Origin: Cohnella sp. WQ 127256
GTDB taxonomy: Bacteria > Bacillota > Bacilli > Paenibacillales > Paenibacillaceae
Length of the DNA stretch: 64,000 nucleotides
Direction of reading: 5' to 3'
Assembly (NCBI RefSeq): GCF_024519285.1
Contig: NZ_JAMZCY010000009.1
Span: 1 to 64,000 of the forward strand
Shown here: positions 16,548 to 24,218 of the stretch, piece by piece
Numbering within the stretch: the stretch's first letter is position 1
Layout of the letters: each line of letters begins with the position of its first letter
The notes under the pieces: generated by a model
What the model saw: only the letters and a program-made list of their open reading frames with translations
The model's database searches: none
What the model was told of the DNA's origin: nothing
Translations under genes and position numbers: made by a program

Positions 16548-17069
16548 TTACTTACAAAGTTCTATTGTCATTTCAATTTCTGATTTTTCATTCTCATCTA
16601 TTATTTCAACGGTTACATCAGTTATTCTCTCAGCAAAAAATTCCACTAGAATTTCACAATTTTTATATGCTTCATCTAATTCGTTTGAGTCTTTCGTTCT
16701 TCCGAGGGTTAAATGAGGCTTGTAATTTGTTGTCTTCAAGAAATCAGGGTAATAATCACTTAAAATTTCTGTATAAAGTTGTTTATGTAGTTCTACCAGA
16801 CTCTCCGTTCCTTTCGTAATATTTAAGAACATATAATTTCCTTTTTCTATCGTTATTCCTTGAAGCGTCAATTCGAATTGCTTTATATGTCTTATCGATT
16901 TCCTAATATGACCCTCAAGTTCACATGTTGCAATTGAACTTTTGAAAGGAAATACTAGGGTAATATGTGGGTCAACATAACCATATAGGGGATCGTAGAT
17001 TTTTCGAATCTTCTCGATCATTTCTTGATTAGTAAAATGAGTGAAGATCATAATGCATCTATGAATCAT
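16548..17069 (-). CDS. 2H phosphoesterase, 2'-5' RNA ligase (LigT/ThpR) family (cassette 20)
   Basis: 173 residues. Two HxT motifs are present: PHITLVF (about residue 35) and KPHLTLGR (about 129), the paired catalytic histidines of the 2H superfamily. Members act on 2'-5' linked RNA, cyclic phosphates or ADP-ribose derivatives. The true substrate is unknown. GAAGGGG lies 6 nt before the ATG at 17069. Sits between S20 and the truncated S21. Confidence 0.88.
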   Translation of the reverse strand: MIHRCIMIFTHFTNQEMIEKIRKIYDPLYGYVDPHITLVFPFKSSIATCELEGHIRKSIRHIKQFELTLQGITIEKGNYMFLNITKGTESLVELHKQLYTEILSDYYPDFLKTTNYKPHLTLGRTKDSNELDEAYKNCEILVEFFAERITDVTVEIIDENEKSEIEMTIELCK

Positions 17070-17119
17070 TAGATTACCCCTTCTATAAAATATGTTATTA
17101 AATGCTTTTGGGGAATTTC

Positions 17120-17271
17120 CGATAACGTTCTTGTATTCACGACGTCCAACTCCCTTAAGGTCCAAAGGACCGGCCGCGACGCGGTTAGGGAATTGGATGT
17201 GTCCGGCTGATTCTACTTCCCAGTATCTGAATTCGCTCCAATCGATTCCACTTCAACTCCGGTCCGGACCG
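17120..17271 (-). repeat. Truncated attC site S21
   Basis: Left core CGATAAC and the first two arms are intact (CCAACTCCCTTA; CCGGCTG / CCGGACC). The site stops at GGTCCGGACCG: the third arm, the right box and the GTTRRRY core are missing, so it probably cannot recombine normally. Confidence 0.85.
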
Positions 17272-17283
17272 TTCTACAAATAA

Positions 17284-17751
17284 CTATAGAAAAGTGTTTT
17301 TAACTCTCTTTGATTTCACTAAACAAGGGATGAGAACTGAAACAATTAACATTGTAGGAATAAAATCTAACCAACTAGCTAGCTCTGATGCTATTCTTAA
17401 GGTCCATATCGTAATGACAACATTTATTAACAAGAATAGAATCAACAAAACAATCATAATTAAAGGGAACAATTTACTCCTATTTAGCATAAAAAACAGC
17501 GTACACGCTATTGCGAACGATAACAAATAGTTAACGAAACTCTCAAAATAAATAAGGAGCTGAAATGACCTCTCGTCTGATGAATCTATGAAATGGAATG
17601 GAACGCTTAATAAATGATCCTTCATATCACTAAATTGAAAAGCAGTAAATAGATTATTGACGAAAGATATGATCAAACCGTAAAAAATCAATAGAAGCCA
17701 GCCTCTAATACCCACATAGACTTTTTCATTTTTACTGTTAACTTCACCCAC
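17284..17751 (-). CDS. DUF2569-like membrane protein (cassette 21, damaged ends)
   Basis: About 155 residues with four membrane segments. The start of the first segment, GIRGWLLLIFYGLI, is typical of the DUF2569 family, small membrane proteins of unknown function. A GTG at 17751 follows AAAGGTGG by 8 nt; an ATG further upstream lies in attC remnant sequence. This is the first gene of the array in reading order. Both of its recombination sites are incomplete, so it appears locked in place. Confidence 0.72.
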   Translation of the reverse strand: MGEVNSKNEKVYVGIRGWLLLIFYGLIISFVNNLFTAFQFSDMKDHLLSVPFHFIDSSDERSFQLLIYFESFVNYLLSFAIACTLFFMLNRSKLFPLIMIVLLILFLLINVVITIWTLRIASELASWLDFIPTMLIVSVLIPCLVKSKRVKNTFL

Positions 17752-17763
17752 GGATGATTCCAC

Positions 17764-17790
17764 CTTTGTATTGACGACGCCCACTACCCT
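17764..17790 (-). repeat. attC remnant at the right end of the array
   Basis: TTTGTATTGACGACG matches the left box of S19 (TTTGTATTGACGACG). No core and no partner arm remain. It marks the right border of the array. Confidence 0.6.
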
Positions 17791-18060
17791 ATCGAAGATA
17801 TATATCCTCCTGGTGTATTCGTCCCATTTTTCTAAAGCAATAATTTGTATGTAATAGGAAACTCAACTATCATTCTATCAACAAATATATTATTTGGAAA
17901 TAAATCCACTTCACATATATTATTCTCCGGATGCTTTTATGTCTTATCTTCCCAAACCCCCTCTTCGTCCATTACATTAGAGTAGAGCCACCAAGCGAAG
18001 CGATATGGCAATATATCATTACATGAGCATTCCTAACATACTGGAGGTCCTTCTCAATCC
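17791..18060. other. Intergenic border between cassette array and core chromosome
   Basis: 270 AT-rich bases with no ORF, no integrase and no attI-like core that I can see. A GGAGG box just before 18061 serves the following gene. Confidence 0.6.
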
Positions 18061-19296
18061 ATGCCACAACCACCCGATTTACTTCAAACACAGGAAAGAA
18101 CCCATCCTTTCAGTCGTAGGCACTTGATTTTTGCAGCTGCAACGATCCTTTACTGGGCTACTCTCTATATTTATGTTCCAATTCTTAGTCCTTATCTGCA
18201 AGATCGTGGACTCTCAATCGGCTTGATCGGTTTCATACTTGGCAGCTATGGATTAACTCAAGTGATTACCCGGCTGCCACTTGGTATGTATTCGGATGTA
18301 ATGTCTCGGCGTAAACCTTTTCTCATTGCTGGGATGATCGCTGGTCTTATCAGCTGCATTTTCTTCATGCTACCAGGAACATGGGGAGGACCACTTGCAG
18401 GTCGGTTAATGGCAGGTTTATGTGCCGCAGCTTGGGTACCTTTTTCGGTGCTCTATGCTTCCTACTACCCAACTAACCAGACACATCAAGCGATGGGGAC
18501 ACTTAGCTTCTTAACGGTATTCGGCCAGCTTGCCGGTATGAGCGCTAGTGGTTGGCTTGCTTCACTCGGCGGGTGGAACTATGCTTTTATATGTGGAATC
18601 GGAATTGCATCAATAGGCATAATCGTGGCATTTTTCATTCATGAACCAAACAACACTCCAAGCTCCGCTAAAATCAGTTCCGTTGCCGTAACCGTAAAAT
18701 CGTCCCGTCCACACAATCAAACGGTGCTCTCACATGTGCTACGTTCATCCTTACTATGGAAGGTATCGATTCTATCTCTACTCGCGCACGGAATCTTATT
18801 CATTACAATGTTCGGCTTCACCCCGCTTCAAGCGGTAGAGCTCGGAGCCAGCGAAGCACAATTAACCGGCATCGTCGTCGCCTTCATGATCCCACATGCC
18901 CTCGTATCATTATGGAGCGGACGTTACCTCGCACCTCGCTTCGGTACGCGTACAATCGTCATCATTGGCTTTTTATCCGCAGCCGTCTTCACTGCCGCTA
19001 TCCCGTTCAGCTCGAATCTCGGCTGGCTTGCCATCACCCAAATATTCAACGGAATCGCCCAAGCCTTATATTTCCCGCTTCTGTTGAGTCTAGCAATCCG
19101 CAACTTCCTTCCAACAGAACGCGCCACGGCAATGGGTTTATATCAATCCGTCTATTCTCTCGGAATGTTCCTCGGTCCCTATATTGCTGGAGGATTGAAC
19201 GCATATGGCGGTCTAAAAGCCGGATTTCTCTTTGGCTCCTGCTTAGGTCTCATAGCTGCCCTCTTCGTCTTTAAGAACAAACAGCTTGATTCGTAG
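18061..19296 (+). CDS. Major facilitator superfamily transporter
   Basis: 411 residues with about 12 membrane segments in two halves. The segment-2/3 loop carries RLPLGMYSDVMSRRKPFL, matching the MFS signature GxxaDrxGrrr. This places it among drug or metabolite exporters driven by the proton gradient; the substrate cannot be told. TGGAGGTCC lies before the ATG. It is convergent with the ECF operon across a shared terminator, and borders the cassette array on its left. Confidence 0.88.
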   Translation: MPQPPDLLQTQERTHPFSRRHLIFAAATILYWATLYIYVPILSPYLQDRGLSIGLIGFILGSYGLTQVITRLPLGMYSDVMSRRKPFLIAGMIAGLISCIFFMLPGTWGGPLAGRLMAGLCAAAWVPFSVLYASYYPTNQTHQAMGTLSFLTVFGQLAGMSASGWLASLGGWNYAFICGIGIASIGIIVAFFIHEPNNTPSSAKISSVAVTVKSSRPHNQTVLSHVLRSSLLWKVSILSLLAHGILFITMFGFTPLQAVELGASEAQLTGIVVAFMIPHALVSLWSGRYLAPRFGTRTIVIIGFLSAAVFTAAIPFSSNLGWLAITQIFNGIAQALYFPLLLSLAIRNFLPTERATAMGLYQSVYSLGMFLGPYIAGGLNAYGGLKAGFLFGSCLGLIAALFVFKNKQLDS

Positions 19297-19351
19297 CAAC
19301 CAAATGATCACAAAGCAAGCTGCTGCGAAACCCATCAAACTCAAATCTGTG

Positions 19352-19395
19352 AAAAACACAAAACACCCTTCGCATGGAGGGTGTTTTGTGTTTTT
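19352..19395. terminator. Bidirectional terminator
   Basis: Near-perfect inverted repeat: AAAAACACAAAACACCCT pairs with its complement across a short CGCATGG-containing loop, with A and T runs on both sides. It serves the MFS gene and the ECF operon. Confidence 0.9.
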
Positions 19396-19414
19396 CTCTG
19401 TAACAATCAGGGGC

Positions 19415-21238
19415 TTAGCGATTCGCAAGGCCCCACAGGCCAATCGCTAACGCTAATGCTCCAGCTACGGCTCCGTAGTCTCTCATTTTCCACATTAATT
19501 TAACCGCCCGAGTCGGATTACGATTGAAACCAACACCCCTGCTTTCCAGTGCCAGCACCACTTCGTCCCCGAGCCGGAACAAGGCTAATAAGAATGGAAT
19601 CGACACATCTCGAAGCTTCTTACCTATCGCTACCGGATTTCGTGACATCGTTTTGCCTCGCGCCAGGAATATCCGTGTAAACCGTTCCCACAATTCCAGA
19701 AGCACTGGAACAAAGCGCATCATTAGCGTAACCGTCAGAATAAATCTCTGAGCCCATTGTGGAATTGTGCCTCTGATCATTATTAATTGCTCCAGCGATC
19801 TTCTTAAAGATAACGGCGACATAACGAGCGGTATAGCAAGTCCGAGTAATAAGATAAGCATCGTTCGCGTGAATGTAAATAGAGTCCCTGTGAAAGCTTC
19901 CCATTCAATCATTCCCGAACCACTAGCGCCCCAAGCGAATATGACCGAAGTAATAACCGAGAACACCGCATAATTCACAATTAAACCGCGCCATCTCCTG
20001 AGCGACACTCTACCTATTGTTAACAGAGCGCCTACGACAATTGCCCCTAGACCTATCGATATCCAATCGTTTAGGAGAAAAAGTCCGGTGGAAACGAGAA
20101 CATACGCAAGCCAAATCGATCTCGGATCGAAACCCGTCAAGCGATGCGACTTGTCCTTCTTAAAGCGTTGTTCCCTTACCTTTCTCACCAGTGCAGTAGC
20201 CATTTGTCGTTGCTCATTTAGCTGCTTTTCTTCCAACTTCTCTATCGACTGGTCTTGCTGATTATCATCCAGTTGCACTTGCCGATTCCCGTCCTGTTGC
20301 TGATCCTGCTGCGCTTGTTGCTCTACCTTTTGTTGTCCTGCAAGTCGATTGGGGTTCCATGCCTCGGCTGCATCCAATGGGTTACATACATTAGCCAGGT
20401 CAGCTCCATTGCACCATAACCAATGAGCCATCTGTAGCCAATCTGGAACCTTCATCCCCGTCTCTTCTAGCCACTCTGGATGAACAAGTAACTTCTCTCG
20501 ACTACACAGCCCTATTGACCCATCCATTCTTAATAACATGACATGATCTGCCATAGGCAAAGCCCAATCGGAATCATGGGACACCATTACGATGCCCTTC
20601 CCGTTCTTCTTCATTTGAACAAGCTGCATCGCAACAGTGTCATGACCCGCTCCATCTAAGCCAGCGGTTGGTTCATCCAAGAAAACCCATGGAGCCGGCG
20701 TAACGAACACCGATGCGATCGCACACCTGCGCCTCTCCCCCCCACTCATCAAATAAGGGTCTCTCAGCTCCCATGAAGTCTCCCAACCCACCGCTGCTAG
20801 AGCTGAATGTCTCCGTTCCTCGCGTTCCTGATCCAAGAGATTGTAAGGTCTTAAAGAATAATTCAGCTCATCCTTCACACTTCTAGCGAATAATCCCTCT
20901 TCCGGCGATTGACAAGCATAGCTATACTGGCGAAGCGCTTTTTCATTCAACCTTAATCTGCCTGACAATCCCGATTGCCACAGAGGCTCCAAGCCATATG
21001 TCACCTGTAAGCCTTCTGGAGGACGTAATCCGGCTAACATCTCCAGTAATGTTGTTTTCCCCGCTCCGTTTGGTCCCATAAGCAGCGTGATTGTCCCAGG
21101 CTCAAGTCGTAGATCGGAGGTATTATAAACCCTCTCGCCTTCGGCCTCATCCAGTCGGCACCAATCCATTCCATTCAAAATAAGCGGTATCGGTTCTGGG
21201 TTATTGTCCAGCTCCAACTTAACCTTTGTCCCCAGCAT
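19415..21238 (-). CDS. ECF transporter ATPase-permease fusion (EcfA + EcfT)
   Basis: 607 residues. Residues 1-270 are an ABC ATPase: Walker A GPNGAGKTT, signature LMSGGERRR, Walker B WVFLDEPTAGLD and switch histidine VSHDSD. Residues about 300-350 are a Gln-rich linker. Residues about 365-607 are an EcfT permease with several membrane helices and the two Arg motifs LARGKTM and ESRGVGF that couple to the ATPases. EcfA and EcfT are normally separate, so this is an uncommon fusion. It overlaps the upstream ATPase gene by 20 bp and lies opposite bioY, so the likely cargo is biotin. Confidence 0.88.
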   Translation of the reverse strand: MLGTKVKLELDNNPEPIPLILNGMDWCRLDEAEGERVYNTSDLRLEPGTITLLMGPNGAGKTTLLEMLAGLRPPEGLQVTYGLEPLWQSGLSGRLRLNEKALRQYSYACQSPEEGLFARSVKDELNYSLRPYNLLDQEREERRHSALAAVGWETSWELRDPYLMSGGERRRCAIASVFVTPAPWVFLDEPTAGLDGAGHDTVAMQLVQMKKNGKGIVMVSHDSDWALPMADHVMLLRMDGSIGLCSREKLLVHPEWLEETGMKVPDWLQMAHWLWCNGADLANVCNPLDAAEAWNPNRLAGQQKVEQQAQQDQQQDGNRQVQLDDNQQDQSIEKLEEKQLNEQRQMATALVRKVREQRFKKDKSHRLTGFDPRSIWLAYVLVSTGLFLLNDWISIGLGAIVVGALLTIGRVSLRRWRGLIVNYAVFSVITSVIFAWGASGSGMIEWEAFTGTLFTFTRTMLILLLGLAIPLVMSPLSLRRSLEQLIMIRGTIPQWAQRFILTVTLMMRFVPVLLELWERFTRIFLARGKTMSRNPVAIGKKLRDVSIPFLLALFRLGDEVVLALESRGVGFNRNPTRAVKLMWKMRDYGAVAGALALAIGLWGLANR

Positions 21239-22076
21239 TCCCCCACACCTTTCGCCACTCCTGCGCCGTTAACGGCAACGGATCTTCCAACTTTCCAAGC
21301 AGCCTAAGCTCAAGTGCCATCGCCGCCAAATAGGGTAACCTTAGTCCTACACGGAGGCAAGGGGATAATGGAGCTGGCTCACCCGGTACCGACACCCCGT
21401 ATAGAAATTCCCGACATTCCCCATCGAAAATAACCCTACCCTCCCCAAGCGCCACGACACGGGTATCCGGTTCCAGCTCATCCAGCCGCTGTGTAACCCA
21501 GATGATTGTCATCCCTCTTTTATGTAATTCTCGGGCCGTTCGCATAACAATATCCCGATTCATCTCATCTAGCATCGAAGTCACTTCATCTAGAACAAGA
21601 AGAGGTGTTTCACAAGCAGTAGCTGCTGCAATCGCCGCTAATTGCTGTTGCCCTCCGGATAGTTTCTCCCAAGGATCATCCGCAAGCTCAGTTAATCCTA
21701 CTTTACTCAGAGCTTGTTCTCCCAATAAGGGGATTTGATCTGCAGCCATTCCACGCCATTCCAAAGCAAATATAACTTCCTCACGGGGAGTTTCACCGAA
21801 CAATTGCGCCCTTGGCTGCTGCAAAACAATCGGGCAGATTCCCTCACCAGCAAAGCCTCGCGTGATCTCTCCAACACTATGCTCCAGTTGCAGACCCGCT
21901 AGCAATCTAGCTAATGTCGATTTTCCACTCCCATTCACCCCGACAATAGATAACCATTCCCCAGGTGTGACCGTAAGATTTATATCTTCCAGACGTACGG
22001 AAGGCTCTCCAAGTTCGTTTTGACCAGATAGAGATACCCTATTAAGCACCATTGGCACTTTCGCTTGTAATTCCAT
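21219..22076 (-). CDS. ECF transporter ATP-binding protein
   Basis: 285 residues. Walker A GVNGSGKST, signature KLSGGQQQLAAIA, Walker B PLLVLDEVTSMLD and VTQRLDE at the switch position (Gln in place of the usual His). It is the second ATPase of the energy-coupling module and pairs with the fusion protein encoded next. First gene of the minus-strand pair; its start region faces bioY, and the shared intergenic region with the BirA box may control both directions. Confidence 0.88.
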   Translation of the reverse strand: MELQAKVPMVLNRVSLSGQNELGEPSVRLEDINLTVTPGEWLSIVGVNGSGKSTLARLLAGLQLEHSVGEITRGFAGEGICPIVLQQPRAQLFGETPREEVIFALEWRGMAADQIPLLGEQALSKVGLTELADDPWEKLSGGQQQLAAIAAATACETPLLVLDEVTSMLDEMNRDIVMRTARELHKRGMTIIWVTQRLDELEPDTRVVALGEGRVIFDGECREFLYGVSVPGEPAPLSPCLRVGLRLPYLAAMALELRLLGKLEDPLPLTAQEWRKVWGNAGDKG

Positions 22077-22125
22077 CTCGCAAATTCCCTCTTTTCAATC
22101 GGGCCGTCCCATGCTACAATTTCAA

Positions 22126-22158
22126 TTGTTAACCAACCACATAATCATAGGTTAACAT
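22126..22158. promoter_or_regulatory. BirA-type biotin operator
   Basis: TTGTTAACC, 15 bases, then GGTTAACAT: 17 of 18 bases of the known Firmicute BirA operator pattern (TTGTTAACC-N15-GGTTAACAA). It lies 18 bp before the bioY start and between bioY and the divergent ECF genes. Biotinyl-AMP-bound BirA would repress transport when biotin is sufficient. Confidence 0.9.
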
Positions 22159-22176
22159 TCAGGAGGCTTTTTGACA

Positions 22177-22809
22177 ATGTCTAATCAATCATCTTCAACC
22201 GAAACATCTGCTCGCTCATCTGTACCCACCAACCAATGGATTAAAGGCATTGTATTTACCGCCCTATTCGGTGCATTATTCATTGCCGGAAGCTTTATCA
22301 AAATCAACTTAGGCTTTACCCCAGTTCCCATTACCTTACAAACCTTCACGATCATGCTGGCGGGTGGACTATTAGGAGCTGTCTACGGATTCTGGAGTAT
22401 ATTCATTGTTGTCGCATTAACAGCACTCGGACTGCCGCTGATGAATGGCTCTGGAGGGATCGCCCAAATTACAGGCCCAACTGGCGGCTTCATCTGGATG
22501 TTCCCGGTTTCCGCATTTCTAATCGGCTGGGTCAGCGATCGAATATTCGCACGTCGGAAGAAGCTTAATCGTATGCAACAGCTATCCTTACTACTCTCCG
22601 TCTTTGCCTTTGGTTCATTATTAGTTTATGTTTCAGGTATCCCTTGGCTGGCGCATGTATTAGACAATGCCAAATATGATACGTTCACAGGTGCATTAAG
22701 AGCAGGCATGTACCCCTACATGCCGGGTGATGCCATTAAGGCCGTCGTAGCGACCTTTATTATTCTTTCACTTAAGCCTATATTACCTACGATCCGACCT
22801 ACAAAATAA
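22177..22809 (+). CDS. bioY: Biotin transporter BioY (ECF S component)
   Basis: 210 residues, about six membrane helices. The sequence GLPLMNGSGGIAQITGPTGG followed by FIWMFPVSAFLIGW is the BioY signature region, and MPGDAIKAVVA near the end is also typical. It binds biotin at the outer face and works with the ECF ATPases and EcfT encoded divergently. The ATG at 22177 lies 10 nt after AGGAGG; a TTG at 22171 is too close. Regulated by the BirA box directly upstream. Confidence 0.93.
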   Translation: MSNQSSSTETSARSSVPTNQWIKGIVFTALFGALFIAGSFIKINLGFTPVPITLQTFTIMLAGGLLGAVYGFWSIFIVVALTALGLPLMNGSGGIAQITGPTGGFIWMFPVSAFLIGWVSDRIFARRKKLNRMQQLSLLLSVFAFGSLLVYVSGIPWLAHVLDNAKYDTFTGALRAGMYPYMPGDAIKAVVATFIILSLKPILPTIRPTK

Positions 22810-22823
22810 CTGATCATGCAGGA

Positions 22824-22858
22824 AGGCTCCCTTCTCTATTAGACGGGAGTCCTTTTTG
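22824..22858 (+). terminator. Terminator of bioY
   Basis: AGGCTCCC pairs with GGGAGTCCT (one bulge), followed by TTTTTG. Confidence 0.75.
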
Positions 22859-22957
22859 TCTGTTCAGGACGATGGTACAAACAAGCTTCTCAGGCCTCGC
22901 ATAACGTAAAAGGATTCATTAGTTTCATGTGCCTTGAAGGAGTGTGTCACTATCGCT

Positions 22958-23596
22958 ATGGCAAGCGGCCGACTAGATTTATTCATCGCCAAGCTTCCTA
23001 TCCACACCGTCGTCCTCACCCTCAATTGCTCCGATTCCGCTTCAGAATTGCTTGCCATTCCTCGCAATGTCATGTTAACCCTAAAGCGCGGAACAACGAA
23101 GCAAGCCGTCCAAGTTCAGTTGCTGGAAGGACGGGAGTGTTTTGCTGATTTCATGGAAATGAACTACACACTAGCTCGCCAATTCCAGCTTAATGCCTTG
23201 CGGAGATATTTGCTCACTTATCATCCACTGGATCAATCTTTAACGATTAAACCAGAGCCTCTTAGTGAGACCACTGCATTTTTGACATCAAGTACAATTG
23301 GCAATAGTACTCTGTCCGTTGGCTATGAGCTACTCTCTCGGCTCGGAATTCCTGAACGACAAGGTGCTATTATTAAAGTCCGCAATGGAAGAAATTTCTC
23401 TCGCTTTCGATTACATGTACCTGCAAATTTGTCCGACGACCGACTGAAACTGAGCTCTTATTGGCTTCAGAAGTGGAAGCTTAATGCAAATCACAATCAT
23501 CTGCTGCAATTTGATCAAAGGAATTTCACGCTCAGTCTTACCCCATCCATAACCCATATGCCTAAAGATTCATTGAATAACAAAGGACCACGCTAA
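22958..23596 (+). CDS. Hypothetical protein
   Basis: 212 residues from the ATG. No membrane segment, signal peptide or catalytic motif is clear. The middle and C-terminal parts suggest two basic beta-rich units (RNVMLTLKRG, and later IIKVRNGRNFSRFRLHVP). I do not recognise the family. The ribosome box AAGGAG (22937-22942) is 15 nt from this ATG, longer than normal; a TTG at 22934 lies upstream of the box and is unlikely. Flanked by terminators, so it is a single-gene unit. Confidence 0.6.
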   Translation: MASGRLDLFIAKLPIHTVVLTLNCSDSASELLAIPRNVMLTLKRGTTKQAVQVQLLEGRECFADFMEMNYTLARQFQLNALRRYLLTYHPLDQSLTIKPEPLSETTAFLTSSTIGNSTLSVGYELLSRLGIPERQGAIIKVRNGRNFSRFRLHVPANLSDDRLKLSSYWLQKWKLNANHNHLLQFDQRNFTLSLTPSITHMPKDSLNNKGPR

Positions 23597-23613
23597 CCGC
23601 GTGGTCCTCCTTG
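23585..23613 (+). terminator. Hairpin terminator
   Basis: GGACCACGC and GCGTGGTCC with a 5 nt loop. It overlaps the stop codon of the preceding gene; the T run is poor. Confidence 0.6.
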
Positions 23614-23703
23614 TCTGACTTTGAATGATCCTCGCGGCTTAGGCGACTAACAGGTATAGCGTAATTAATTCCTGATTAATCGAACTTGAAGCATGTGATA
23701 AGC

Positions 23704-24180
23704 TTAATCGCACTCTTCCGGAGCTTCTTCTGGCTTCGCAGCTTCCACATCAATCTTCTCTGCTACAGAGTCACGGATGATGGATACGATAGATTGTAGC
23801 AAATAGTTGACATCCGATTGGCTTTGCTGGAATTGCAGCACGATCGGGATGTTATCCAATTCATCTTGAATAACATCGATCTCTGCAGAGATTTTCTCAA
23901 CCATTGCCGGGTTTTTGAACGTTTTCTCGAAGGCAACGAGTTCCTTCTGTTTCTTCTTAATCGTCGTAATCATGCCTTGTACCCGCTCATGCGATTGGAT
24001 TAGCTTCTCTGAACGCTGGTACATTTCTACTTCCTCGGATGTTGTAATCAGTTGTGCAAGTTCCTTAGCTCTTGCAAGAATATCCTCACGAACGATTAAT
24101 TCTCGGTTATCAAAAGAAGGGATTGAGCATCCTTCTCCGTGGTCGTGGGAATGGTCGTGATCATGATCATGTGCAGACAT
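23704..24180 (-). CDS. ricA: RicA/YmcA-like protein with His-rich N-terminus
   Basis: 158 residues. Residues 30-140 are long helices in the YlbF/YmcA pattern (REDILARAKELAQLITTSEE; VLQFQQSQSDVNYLLQSIVS). In B. subtilis RicA works with RicF and RicT as an iron-sulfur complex that aids RNase Y-dependent mRNA processing and development. The position directly after miaB is the same as in B. subtilis. Residues 3-15 are HDHDHDHSHDHGE, followed by a Cys, and the C-terminus ends EECD; the His tail is not found in the B. subtilis protein. The ATG at 24180 follows CGGAGG. Confidence 0.85.
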   Translation of the reverse strand: MSAHDHDHDHSHDHGEGCSIPSFDNRELIVREDILARAKELAQLITTSEEVEMYQRSEKLIQSHERVQGMITTIKKKQKELVAFEKTFKNPAMVEKISAEIDVIQDELDNIPIVLQFQQSQSDVNYLLQSIVSIIRDSVAEKIDVEAAKPEEAPEECD

Positions 24181-24218
24181 TAATATTTTTCCTCCGATCA
24201 AATGGTTACGATTTATTG

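Larger units (their letters stand above)
1..17790 (-). mobile_element. Integron-type gene cassette array (CALIN-like), continuing past the left edge
   Basis: Twenty complete attC-like sites, one truncated site and one remnant alternate with short genes that all read on the minus strand. Each site starts RYYYAAC and ends GTTRRRY on the plus strand, with a conserved inner box (ATTCACG near the left end, CGTGAAT near the right end). The 7-10 bases at the two ends of each cassette are complementary to each other, which is the signature of cassettes integrated as circles. No tyrosine recombinase gene or attI is visible. Functions of the cassette genes are unrelated to each other, as is usual for integron cassettes. 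The array identity is inferred from structure; covariance-model scoring was not possible here. Confidence 0.88.

Noticed and set aside
272-17271. Considered a CRISPR array or simple dispersed repeats for the 150-200 bp units
   Set aside because: Units are long, internally folded and separated by 280-1440 bp of coding sequence of unrelated content. The end complementarity rule fits integron cassettes, not CRISPR spacers or REP elements.
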